64,000 nucleotides of DNA from Suillus spraguei. Lineage: Eukaryota; Basidiomycota; Agaricomycetes; Boletales; Suillaceae. This document shows positions 53,677-63,878 of the stretch, one piece after another. Location: positions 1 to 64,000 of the forward strand of contig JABCPU010000283.1 in assembly GCA_016800925.1 (NCBI GenBank). Reading direction: 5' to 3'. Under the pieces are notes generated by a model. That model was given only the letters and a program-made list of their open reading frames with translations. It was not told where the DNA came from and ran no database searches. Position numbers and translations under genes: made by a program. Within the stretch, counting starts at the first letter, position 1; every line of letters starts with the position of its first letter.

Positions 53677-54639
53677 TGTAAAGATACAACCTAGCTTGGG
53701 CTGTAGATAAAACACTGCCTAAACTAGTATGTTAGTCTTGTGCTCCGTCTAGTCTGCTTCACTTGTAAGAACAAGAGCGTTCAACCCTAAAGGGGGATGC
53801 CTATTTAGTATGGTCAAGTTCGAGTCGAACTTATTTGCAAAACAAGTGTCGAGGTCAGCAGTAAGTTGCCGCGGTCAGTGATGATACTGCCGGAACTAGC
53901 GTCATGAGTAGCAGTGCTACCGTCGTCGAGATAAGGTCAGTAACAGTTGCGTCGAGCAAGCGATGTCAAGCGGTGGTCTCAGCAGTAGCGGTAAGGTTGC
54001 GAGCGGTGCAAGGAAACAGTAAAGAAGTCCGCGGTACTTTCAGCGGTAAAGTAGCGGAGCATGAGAAGTTTAGTCAAAGTAACAATCAAAAGTCCAGCGG
54101 TACTCCAGCGGTAACGGAGAACGAGCGTGATGTATTAACGAGTGATAAGGAAACTTTAAAGACTATGTCCACTACTGGGTAGATCCAGAGCTAGACAATA
54201 ATCCTGACCTATAGTATGTGCAATGGTGTAAAATCAGGTACTGTATCATGCAGGGTATGCGGTGCTTATATCTTAATTTGTATGTACTCAGAATACTCTA
54301 GGCGAGATCAGTAGTGCTGAGGTGTAGTAACCGCCATAAGTAAACATAGTGCGAGGCGCTGCAGCATGAGGCAACATGTAATAAGGCTTGCTGTGGAATC
54401 AGTAATAACAAACAGAAAACAAACTATGCACCAAATGGAGCAATGTGGACGCGGCAAGGACTGGAAGGACATCGGTTCGTGGAATGTGGTGCGGCAGTTG
54501 GTATGGTGTGCAGTAAGCGTGGGATGCCGCCGGTACTGCTAAAGGGGTAAGATGGCCATGGACAAGTGGTAACTCCTGTAGACGTGAGACAAGTGTCAAA
54601 ATATGGGGTTGTAAGCCCAGCGCCAATATGTTCATTACA
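53677..54639 (-). mobile_element. Solo LTR A (963 bp) inserted in gypsy pol
   Basis: TGTAAAGATACAACCTAGCT ... CCAATATGTTCATTACA (reverse orientation), with CTGG on both sides as a 4-bp target duplication (53673-53676, 54640-54643). The pol frame resumes across it (GRIPESG then KVQK). Confidence 0.88.
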
Positions 54640-54972
54640 CTGGGAAGGTACAAAAGATCCATGATTGGCCTGAGTGTAGCACCGTTATGCATGTGCGGGG
54701 CTTCCTAGGTACCTGCGGCGTCTTGCGTATTTTCATCAAAGACTTCGCCAAGATAGTGAGGCTGCTAGTAGCGCTAACGCACAAGAACGTCATATTCGAG
54801 TGGGGTCACAAACAGAAGGTAGCTATGCAGGTGCTCAAAGATGCTATTATGCAGTCGCCAGCACTAAAACCACTTGATTATGTTTCTGGGCGAAAAGTCG
54901 ATCTAGCTGTTGACACTTCTTTCATTGCCGTAGGATTTATACTCTCACAAATTGGCAAGGATATGAAGCGCT

Positions 54973-56268
54973 GTAAAGATACAATCTAGCCTGAGCTGTA
55001 GATAAACCACAGCCTAAGCTAGTATGCGAGTCTAGCGCTCTACCAAGTCTGCTTCACTTGCAAAGGCAAGAACGTTCCACCCTAAAGAGAATGCTAAGTT
55101 AGTATAGTTCAATAATGCCCAACCTGTGGTGCGAGAATGCTGTTGGAGGTAGCAAGATGCTAGCAGTGACCTCTGGTCCATGGGAAACTTGCGGTAAAAC
55201 TAGTGGTAAGCATGGGAATGTGGTAGGCAAGCGGTAGCATGAACAGTAAAACTGCAGTAGTACAAGCAGTAAAACTGCGGTAAGTGTGGGAACTTCTGTG
55301 GTAGTGTAGCAGTGAAGCATGGGCAAGTGGTAAAGAGCGGTAGTGCGTGCAGCAGTAAGGCAATTCTTAGAGATAGTGACTTTGGTAAAGGACTTTATTT
55401 ATAGTGACAGTAATGGTGACTATTCCTAAGTACTGTGTGTACTATAGGAGGGAAGTGAGGAACGAGTACAGGTACCTAGAAATTTTATACTAAGGAATAG
55501 CTACAGAAACGGAAGGGATAGGATAAACATGCAGCAGACATGTAATAAGACTGCACTTCAGTTTACAAAACATAATGTACCGGCGAGACTGGATGGACAT
55601 TGGACGGATGGTAAATCTTGCTTGAGGATACCAAATGGGTTTACGGAGATTGCCGAAGATCACCGCTTCATGGGAAAGTTGCTGCAGTACAGCCGCTAAG
55701 CTGCAATGAGGCTTCCGGAGTGCAGAATGATACCATTAGATAGGGGTAACACATGGTAAAGTGTCATGGCAAGGGACAGTGAAGCCGAAAGGTAATGATA
55801 ATGATAGCCGTGTGACACCTATATGAAAATGTGCTGTTTCAAGCTCAGCATGAGTTTGTTCGTCACAGCAGTAGTGGCGTAGGTAGCATAGTGCTGTCTG
55901 TACTTGGTGCCATTAATGATTGCTGAACCGCCGGTGGTGCGGTATCTTTGAGCGGTAGCGATACTTGTTCAGCAGTAATACTGGCGAGACTGGATGTACA
56001 TAGGATGGACGGTAAATATTGCTTGAGGATGCCAAATGGGTTCACAGAGATTGCCGAAGCTCACTGCTTTACAGGAAAGTTGCCGTAGTACAGCTGCTAA
56101 GCTGCAATGAGGCTTCCGGAGTGCGGAACGATACCATTAGATAGGGGTAACACATGGTAAAGTGTCATGGCAAGGGACAGTGAAGCTGAAAGGTAAGGAT
56201 AATGATTACTGGTTGACACCTATATGAAAATGTGCTGTTTCAAGCCCAGCGTGAGTTTGTCCATCACA
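54973..56268 (-). mobile_element. LTR B complex: LTR B, gag piece, partial LTR B
   Basis: Three parts: a complete LTR B (54973-55867, ends TGTAAAGATACAATCTAGCC and TGTTCGTCACA); 112 bp (55868-55979) that are the reverse complement of the gag-side flank of LTR B at 45720-45831; then 289 bp of a second LTR B 5' end (55980-56268, ending GTCCATCACA). The first two parts together are an inverted copy of 45720-46739, with one small deletion of about 12 bp. So a gag-plus-LTR block was duplicated or template-switched into an LTR B sitting in gypsy pol. Outer flanks GCGC and ATGC could be a 4-bp target duplication with two transitions. Confidence 0.75.
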
Positions 56269-57178
56269 ATGCTACCATAGCCGCTTTGGTTCACTAACGC
56301 TGACTGAAGTCAAGAGCCGCTACTTGCAAGCGAAGCTTGAGCTATACGGGTTGTTCAGAGCATTACGCACTATGCAGGTGTATATCTTCGGCATCGTCAA
56401 CCTTATGGTTGAGGTGGACGTGAACTATATCAAGGGGATGATCAATAACCCAGATCTCCAGCCTAACACTACGATCAATCGCTGGATCACAGGTATACTT
56501 TTGTTTCAATTCAATCTCGTACACATACCCACAACCAAGCATACTGGCGCTGATGGTCTCTCAAGGAGACCTGCCGCAGATGAAGATCCCGCTGAGGAGG
56601 ATGATCACGAGGATTGGTTAGACCACTTGTACTCCTTCAGTATGGAGATCTTAAATGACAAGGCTTGCGTAGTCGCAGGTCCTTGCAGCAACATCTTGCG
56701 GCACCCTCATTCATCACCCGTGCCACGCTCACTAACTCAACCACCCACGCTACTCACATGTTTAGGTACCATAACGCACGATAGCGACGGCATCGTAATC
56801 ACGCGTTCTGAGGCTGCCCAAGCCCAAGACAAACATATGCTGGCAATTCAGTGATTCCTGACTGACCGCAAGCGGCCAGCGAGCTTGACTGACAAGGAAT
56901 TTATGTCCTTCGTCGGAACACTTGTTCAGTACTTCATGTTAGGGGATAGCCTCTTCAGTGGCAATTGCTCAGCAAACATCAGCTAGTCGTACCGGCGGCT
57001 AAGCACTTGCGTATCCTGAAGGAAGCGCACGATAACTTAGGTCATAAGGGAGTATTTGCGACTCGCACTAGACTTCTTTTACATTTTTGGTGGCCATATA
57101 TTATTGATGATATCAAATGGTACAACAGGACTTGTCACGAGTGCCAGATCAGGCAGACTCATCGCTTGCACATACTGG

Positions 57179-57495
57179 CAACTGTCATATACCATACTTC
57201 TCATCCCAGATCTGACCATATTCGATCAGATCTGATTGATTCTATTTCCGTCCAGTCCACAGATCCTGTCTGGATCGCTCATCCAAATGTGCCTTCTCGC
57301 ACTCTATCTCCCTTGTGTATATCTGCGTCTATCTCCTTTCGTCACTCATCCTGTTTCCGGTACTCTGGCTGTGTATAATTCCTTCCTGTGTCACTGATCC
57401 GTTACCTGTGTTTTATTTCAGATTCGTGCTTACTGATCCGCTGCGCATTAACTAATAGACTTCCGTTACACTTTGTACATAGCCCTCAGTCCTGG
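57179..57495. other. Non-coding, likely LTR-derived
   Basis: Sharp change from integrase coding to pyrimidine-rich sequence at ACTGGCAACTGTC, with GATCTGACCATATTCGATCAGATCTGATTGATTC (a partial palindrome near 57211-57240). It resembles 49738-50340 in style. No ends can be set. Confidence 0.4.
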
Positions 57496-57590
57496 TGAAA
57501 CAAAGAAACTAGCACTGGCCTAAGTATAAGCGCAGCGTTAATCCTACTAAAGGCGTGAGTGAGATGTTTGACCCAAGAGGACTGCAAATA

Positions 57591-59206
57591 CAGTGGCTCA
57601 AAAAACTGTCCGCATGTTTTGACATTTTTCACTATCTATGATATTGTGTGAGAATGAACAAATTCCTCAAGGACATACTTATACCACATTGTAGTATGGC
57701 TTCAGGGCTTTTATTTGAGCCCTACACCGTGGGAATCGGCGGAGATATGGTGGAGATATAAGGCTTATAAAATGATGACTCATGTGGACAGTTTTTTGAG
57801 TGTATATTAAAACTATATAAACCATTATTTATGACACCATAAAAATCATGCCACTATTATATAAATTATAAAGTGGTGTCATTATGTTATTTTGTGACTA
57901 CATCTAACTATATAAACCAGAATATCTCATGTATCATAGTCATAATCACCATGAAAGCCATCTCCTCTGCTCAAAGAGATAATATCCTCTCTCTGTCTTA
58001 TGCTGGCCTCTCTGCTCGCCAAATTTCCTCTAGAACTGGAGTATGCAAGTCCACTGTGGCCAAGTTCATCAAAGAAAGCCACCCAGACAAGGAAAACTCT
58101 TGTGGAGGACGTCCATCCAAGCTTACCTCTACTGACAAAAGGGCTATTATCCAACATATCACTACAGGAAAGGCTGATAATGCTGTCCAAGCCACCCATT
58201 ATATCAATTCCACCATCACTACCCCTGTCTCTTGACAAACTGTGAGGAATGTTCTCAAGGCAGCTCATCTCAAGGCAGTAACAAAGAAGAAAAGCCTCTT
58301 CTCTCCATCAAACATAGGCAGAGAAGACTAGCCTTTGCCTTAGCTCATCAACACTGGACTGTAGAGGACTGGAAGCGTGTTATATGGTCAGATGAGACCA
58401 AAATCAATAGGATTGGGTCAGATGGGAAGGTGTATGTATGGAAAAAGAAGGGAGATGGCCTAACAGACAGAGAGGTTAATGGGACTGTCAAGTTTGGAGG
58501 AGGTTCTTTAATGGTATGGGGCTGTATGGGATGGAATGGTGTGGGAATGCTTGCTGAGGTTGAGGGGAAGATGAATGCTGAGCAGTATGTGGACATTTTA
58601 AATGACCACTTGCTGCCTAGCTTGGCAGAATCAGGGATTGATGAAGAAGATATCATTTTCCAACAGGATAATGATCCCAAGCACACATCCAGAAGAGCTA
58701 GGGAATGGTTTGAAGAACATAACATCAATGTTCTTGACTGGCCAGCACAGTCTCCTGATGTCAATGTCATTGAACATCTCTGGGGAACACTCAAGAAAAA
58801 GCTTCAAGCCTATGAAAACCCCCCTAAAGGAGTATGGGAGCTTTGGGAGAGAGTAGCAGTGGAATGGGGGAAGATCACAGCTGAGGATTGCCAGAAATTA
58901 ATTGAGAGTATGCCTAGAAGGATAGAGGCAGTAATTAAAGCCAAGGGAGGTCATACAAAATACTAGAATACCTGGTTATTACTGTAAAATACTTGAGTCA
59001 AAAAACTGTCTGCATGAGTCACCATTTTGTGAGCCTTGTATCTCCACCATATCTCCACCGATTCCCACGGTGTAGGGCTCAAATGAAAGCCCTGAAGCCA
59101 TACTACAATGTGGTATAAGCATGCTTTTGAGGCATTTGTTTGTTCTCACACAATATTATAGATAGTGAAAAATGCCAAAACATGCGGACAGTTTTTTGAG
59201 CCACTG
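57591..59206 (+). mobile_element. Tc1-type transposon, full length (copy 3)
   Basis: 1616 bp from CAGTGGCTCAAAAAACTG to its inverse, flanked by TA (57589-57590, 59207-59208). It differs from copy 2 at only a few positions (for example an extra A in the inner terminal motif). It lies inside LTR C, so it arrived after that LTR. The neighbouring copy of LTR C at 50.4 kb shows the empty site sequence, ctatttgcagtcc. Confidence 0.95.
57951..58966 (+). pseudogene. Tc1 (DD34E) transposase, same stop and frameshift as copy 2
   Basis: Identical plan to the 26.2-27.2 kb gene: HTH half from the ATG at 57951, TGA at about 58233, one-base loss in the A-run near 58289, open catalytic half with WSDETKINR, QQDNDPKHT and NVIEHLWGTLKKK to the stop at 58966. 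Both lesions are shared with copy 2, so they predate the split of the two copies. Without ribosomal frameshifting and readthrough no full transposase can be made. Confidence 0.9.
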
Positions 59207-59952
59207 TAGAAGCAATTCCTTCTAAGTTAGTGTGAAGGAAACAATGAAGTACTAATATGGCAATGAGAATTCCGATTTCTGAGGTTAGCGGCGGTACTAG
59301 TGCAGTGTCAGCGGTACACGTGCGGTAATGATAGCTGCAACAGTTAGCTAGCGAGAGCAAGAACAAAGTTACTTGGGCGAGACAAAAATGTTATGACTAC
59401 CGGAGGTGCGGTAGCAGTAGCGGCAACTTCTGTACAAGCAGGAACACAGAGGAGAGAGAAGACAACCCAGTGAGATCACTGGCTGCGGTCCAGTTATGAG
59501 TAGTGGAGTCAAAAGTTGCGCGGTACTTCAAGCGGTAAAGTTACCAGCGGTTAAATCAATGAGCGAAGTTCGAACGAAGAAAGGTGCAAAGGCAAATGGA
59601 TTGCGACTAGCGAGCATTTCAGATACTAAGTCCTAGTGAAGGGATGTAACGGGAAGTAAAAGTCATGGTATGTATGTTCAGTCCTTTTTAACATATGCGA
59701 GCGCGTACGAGATAGCTATGCGAGTCCGGTAGCGAGAAAGAAAATAAATGGGGTACTTAATTATGAGGCGCACAGCGTGCAGCGGCCCCTTGAGACATAA
59801 GGTGAATCCTGCTGTAGGTTTAGTAATGGTGGAAGCAAGGTAACTACGCACCAATGGATTCTAGACGGAATAGGACGGGACATGAGGGCATCAGCGCAAG
59901 GATCCGGTAAGTGTTTGCAGAAGAAGAACGGTTCCGCGTTAGTATGTTCTGT

Positions 59953-60691
59953 CATGAGTAGCGGTGCTACCGTCATCGAGATAAGGTCAGTAACAGTAGT
60001 GTTGAATGAGCAATGTCAAGCAGTGGTCTTAGTGGTAGTGCTAAGGTTGCGAGCAGTGCAAAGAAACAGTAAAGAAGTCCGCAGTACTTTCAGCAGTAAA
60101 GTAGTGGTTCGTGGGAAGTTCAGTCAAAGTAACAGTCGAAAGTCCGGCAGTATGCCAGCAGTAACGGAGAACGAGCGTGATGTATATAACGGGCGGTAAG
60201 GAAACTTTAAAGACTATGTCCACTACTGGGTAGATCCAGAGCTAGACAATAATCCTGACCTATAGTACATGCAATGGGGTAAAATCAGGTACTGTATCGT
60301 GTGGGGTACGCGGTGCTTATATCCTAATTCGTATGTACTCGGAATACTCTAGGCGAGATCAGTAGCGCTGGAGTGTAGTAACTGCTGTAAGTATACATAG
60401 CACGAGGTGCTGTGGCACGAGGCAACATGTAATAATGCTTGCCGTGGAATCAGTGATAACAAACAGAAAACAAACTACGCACCAAATGGAGCTATGTGGA
60501 CGCAGCAAGGACATGGAAGGACATCGGTTTGTGGAATGTGGTGTGGCAGTCGGTATGGTGTGCGGTAAGCATGGGATGCCGCCAGTACTGCTAAAGGGGT
60601 AAGACAGCCATGGACAAGTGGTAATTCCTGTAGACGTGAGACAAGTGTCAAAATATGGGGTTTTAAGCCCAGCGCCAATATGTTTGTTACA
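59953..60691 (-). mobile_element. LTR A, truncated
   Basis: Matches 53902-54639 from GTCATGAGTAGCGGTGCTAC to CCAATATGTTTGTTACA. The 3' part of the LTR (next to the internal region) is missing. A different gypsy element begins right after it at 60692. Confidence 0.85.
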
Positions 60692-62690
60692 GCAGGATGA
60701 GGGTCGCATTGGCCCAACCCGTGCAATGGAGCTACGACTCAACGCTGTAACTCTTCCTGATCCGAACTCTCTGTGTCCATACATCTCTCTTCCATCTTTC
60801 TCCAATATATCTGACTTTCCGGCCCTCATAGACTGTTGTTCCTCCCACTGCTTCATAGACACTGATTTCATCCGAAAACATAAAATTCCTACCTATCAGA
60901 TTCCTCTGCTTCCGCTCCGTTTGTTTGATGGTACATGCAATAACAATGTTGTTGAAGCCATAAACTTATCCGTCCAATTCTCCTCCGGTGTAATCACTTC
61001 CGACACGTTCTACGTCACCCCTTTGGATTCCTCATGTTATATCGTTCTCGGATATAGCTGGCTCACCTGACACAATCCGTTGATTGACTGGGTCTTGGGC
61101 AGCATCGAGTTCTGAACTACTGTACAGGGAATGCCATTACCCCCATCCACATCATCGCTGCCTCCAGAAACACCGTCCGTGGCAGGAAAATCCAATCTGA
61201 CACCTCCGTTACCTTTGGGTATCTCATCCAAGGAAGAATCCTCCCCTCCAATATCTCTGTTGCCTCAGAGCATCCCATCCATGGCAGAGACTCCTCCTCT
61301 GACCAAATACAAACCCTCCACTGACACTTCAGTCCCTAACATATCGTTGATAAACACAGTGGCCTTTTTCCGTGCCTGCAAGTTAGAAGGATCTACTCAG
61401 TTCAGCATCTACCTCCGTCCCTCCAAAGTTAATCTTCGATCCACATCCATATCATTTGATCCTCCAGACCTCTCCAGAATCCCTTCTGAGTACCACGAAT
61501 TTGCGGATGTCTTCGACAATGGCAAAGCTGGACAACTTCCCCCTCATCGACCCTATGATCTCAAGATTGAGTTGGAAGAAGGGGCTAGTCTGCCTCTCAG
61601 AATGATATATTCTCTTTCTCCGGTCGAGCTTGAAGCCCTCTGGAAGTTCCTTGATGAAAACATCTCGTCCGGACTCCTCCATTCCTCGTCCTCTCCCCAC
61701 AGAGCCCCTGTCCTATTTGTCAAAAAAAAGGATGGATCCCTCTGCCTTTGTGTGGATTTCTGTGGTCTCAACCACATCACCAAAAAGGACTGATATCCGT
61801 TACCCCTCATTGCCGACCTCTTAGACTCCCCTAGCTGCACTAAAGTTTATACCAAAATTGATATCCATTCCGCATACCATCTCATCCGGATAACAGAAGG
61901 AGATGAATGGAAGACTTCCTTCCATACGTGTTTGGCTCCTATGAATGGTTGGTGATGCCGGAAGGCCTCATGAATGCTCCGGCGGCTTTCCAACGCTTTG
62001 TCAATAGCGTGTTTGCCAATATGCTGGATGTATGTGTTGTAGTATATCTGGATAACATCCTCATCTATTCCAAAGACCTTGCAAGTCATAAGGAACATGT
62101 CCGAGAAGTTTTACAATGTCTCCGTAAACACCGACTATATGCCAAACCCGAGAAATGTGAATTCCACTCATCCTCCATCGAATATCTTGGTTACCTCCTA
62201 TCTCTGGATGGCTTGACAATGTCATCCAAGAAAATCCAGTCTATCATAGACTGACCGGAACCTTGGAAAGTCAAGGACATCCAATCCTTCCTCGGATTCG
62301 CTAATTTCTATCGTCGTTTCATCTTCAATTACTCGGATATCATGGTCCCCCTTACTCGACTCACTCGCAAGGGCGTCACTTGGAACTTTTTGGAGGACTG
62401 CCGGAAATCATTTGACGCACTCAAGACATCCTTTACTTCTGCTCTGGTGCTAATGCATTGGATTCCAAATGTTCCTATAGTTGTGGAAACTGATGTGTCG
62501 GATTATGCTATCGCTGGAATACTGTCCATTGTGTGCCCAGACTCAGAACTTCATCTGGTAGCATTTTACTCCCGGACACTGTCCGGTGCAGAACTCAACT
62601 ATGATGTCCATGATAAGGAACTACTAGCCATCTATGCTGCATTACGAACCTGGCGGCATTACCTAGAAGGCTCGTCCCCTTATCTCGATG
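60692..62690 (+). pseudogene. Ty3/gypsy D protease-RT-RNase H, multiple stops
   Basis: Protease: FPALIDCCSSHCFIDTDF, where the usual D-S/C-G triplet reads DCC, then YIVLGYSWLT, TGA, HNPLIDW. RT: PLPLGIS, DLSRIPSEYHEFADVFDNGK, YSLSPVELEALWKFLDENIS, APVLFVKKKDGSL, a TGA after HITKKD, then AYHLIRI, PEGLMNAPAAFQRFVNSVFA and VVVYLDNILIYSKD, where the catalytic YLDD reads YLDN. A further TGA follows KIQSIID. RNase H: VVETDVSDYAIAGILSI, VAFYSRTLSGAELNYDVHDK. The sequence ends in RTWRHYLEGSS where LTR A begins. At least four in-frame TGA codons (61068, about 61112, 61791, 62252) and two lost catalytic residues show it is dead. It is a different gypsy family from gypsy A. Confidence 0.88.
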
Positions 62691-62890
62691 ATGGTAGCAC
62701 CGCTACTCATGACACTAGTTCCGGCGGTATCATCGCTGACCATGGCAACTTACCGCTGACCATGACACTTGTGTCGCAAATAAGTTAGACTCGAACTTGA
62801 CCATACTAAATAGGCATCCCCCTTTAGGGTCAAATGCTCTTGTTCTTACAAGTGAAGCAGACTAGACAGAGCGCAAGACTAACATACTAG
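62691..62890 (+). mobile_element. LTR A, internal fragment
   Basis: GGTAGCACCGCTACTCATGA ... GACTAACATACTAGTT matches LTR A positions near 53250-53455. Both sides are cut. It joins gypsy D to an unrelated gag region, so it marks an LTR-mediated recombination point. From 62891 to 63089 one frame (VCWEVLQCPEEDKVKVQG) may be gag but is unproven. Confidence 0.8.
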
Positions 62891-63089
62891 TTGTTACAAA
62901 CTGGGGTGGCGTCACCGGCGACAGTGAAAAGACACTGAAGGTCTGCTGGGAAGTTCTACAATGTCCAGAAGAGGACAAGGTGAAAGTACAAGGAACACGT
63001 TCCGAGTACGATCAAGGGTTCGGCCTCAAAGATAAGTCTAAGAGGTTCTGCAAGAATAGAGACAAAGGCTAAGGAGTGCTTAGACTTGC

Positions 63090-63878
63090 TTGGCCACCTT
63101 CAAACGTGCTGATACTGCAGAACCAGCCACTCCACTGGCAGAACCCTATAAGGGTGGTGCTATTGAGCAGCCTGATGCACCACAACCACTGGCGGTTCAG
63201 GATATTTTGCCTGCCGCAAGTACTGATCTTGTTTCTGCCCCTATAGTGCTACCTTTTGATGAAATCGCACCTTCGCCAGCTGAAAACGGCCTCAAATCGC
63301 TCACGGCTTTCAACGGTACTGTTCGCCTGCACACAGCAGCCCATATTGACCACCACCGGACATTATCTGATCAGAGTTTGTTTGCAGAGATACCTTGTTA
63401 TGCTGACACTACCGCATTTTTCACCATTTGCAGTATTTGCTCTTCGGCAGATTGCCTATGTGCTGTACTTGATGCACGGCAGCCAGCGGACGACCTGCAC
63501 AACTCGCTTACATGCTTAGACTACCGCAGTGATGAGCCGGACACTCCGGCGGCTGATATGGATGTGTTTTATGCTGATATACCCCTGATACCGCAGTCTT
63601 CGCCGATTTTGGACCTGGCACTTGAAGAATGCAAAATTACCGCTAACTATTTTACCACCGCAGACATCCCTAGTACCAAGAAAGACAGCGCCGACAAACC
63701 AGCGGCACTTTTACTGCATGGTTATAGTACCACAGACTTACTGGAACACCACATTTTAGCCCCTAACGCAGTTTTAGCTGTTTTACCAGTTTCCAGCGGT
63801 TTACCCTTGACCCGCTCACCGCCCAGCATTACCGCGGCGATAGAACGATGCCATCGAACCATATTGCTACCGCAGTGA
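63090..63878 (+). CDS. Gypsy gag-side ORF, 262 codons, related to 45573-47423
   Basis: The frame starts MATFKRADTAEPATPLAEPY and shares the start pattern (TPLA(D/E)PY.G.AIE) with the interrupted ORF at 45.6 kb. It is Thr/Ala/Pro/Leu-rich, with a Cys-rich patch FTICSICSSADCLC. It is open to 63878 with no lesion, but I see no zinc knuckle or catalytic motif. Its DNA is studded with ACCGC motifs. It may be an accessory or gag-like ORF of a gypsy element that continues past the window. Confidence 0.5.
   Translation: MATFKRADTAEPATPLAEPYKGGAIEQPDAPQPLAVQDILPAASTDLVSAPIVLPFDEIAPSPAENGLKSLTAFNGTVRLHTAAHIDHHRTLSDQSLFAEIPCYADTTAFFTICSICSSADCLCAVLDARQPADDLHNSLTCLDYRSDEPDTPAADMDVFYADIPLIPQSSPILDLALEECKITANYFTTADIPSTKKDSADKPAALLLHGYSTTDLLEHHILAPNAVLAVLPVSSGLPLTRSPPSITAAIERCHRTILLPQ

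Larger units (their letters stand above)
53498..57178 (+). pseudogene. Ty3/gypsy A pol (RT end, RNase H, integrase HHCC) split by two LTRs
   Basis: Piece 1 (53498-53676): CFIWEHLIVVNHVLHRLRMV, GLTVSAKKFVLAAPTANIVG, the end of RT. Piece 2 (54640-54972) continues with KVQKIHDWPE, RGFLGTCGVLRIFIKDFAKI (RT thumb) and SGRKVDLAVDTSFIAVGFIL (RNase H start). Piece 3 (from 56269) continues RNase H (AKLELYGLFRALRTMQVYIF, TTKHTGADGLSRRPA) and, after frame shifts, LRILKEAHDNLGHKGVFATR with CHECQIRQTHRLH (integrase zinc HHCC). It ends at 57178. LTR A (53677-54639) and the LTR B complex (54973-56268) separate the pieces. The order and frame across the first insertion show a formerly continuous ORF. Protease and YxDD are absent. 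Confidence 0.8.
57496..59881 (-). mobile_element. LTR C, interrupted by Tc1 copy 3
   Basis: TGAAACAAAGAAACTAGCAC at the left (57496) through GACTGCAAA, then the Tc1 element, then AGAAGCAATTCCTTCTAAG and on to GGACGGGACA (59881). Without the Tc1 it would be about 770 bp with TG...CA ends. The part next to Tc1 matches the 50.4-50.75 kb copy in inverse. The outer right end is uncertain, and no target duplication was found. The 71 bp between it and the next LTR A has no gene. Confidence 0.6.

Noticed and set aside
53464..53715. Mirror ORFs on both strands (MVYLQPKLG / MFYLQPKLG).
   Set aside because: Produced by the inverted LTR A ends on each side of the RT fragment; only the plus-strand middle part is real gypsy coding.
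49430..54182. A 92-codon ORF (MCSGATMVKIRS / MSSSATVVEIRS) seen at 49430, 53904 and, shifted, 59882.
   Set aside because: All copies lie within LTR A, antisense to its orientation; similarity is that of the LTR DNA.
58224..58286. A 52-bp intron in the Tc1 transposase that would remove the TGA.
   Set aside because: The spliced product runs straight into TAA, and the removed part encodes the conserved QTVRNVLKAA linker.
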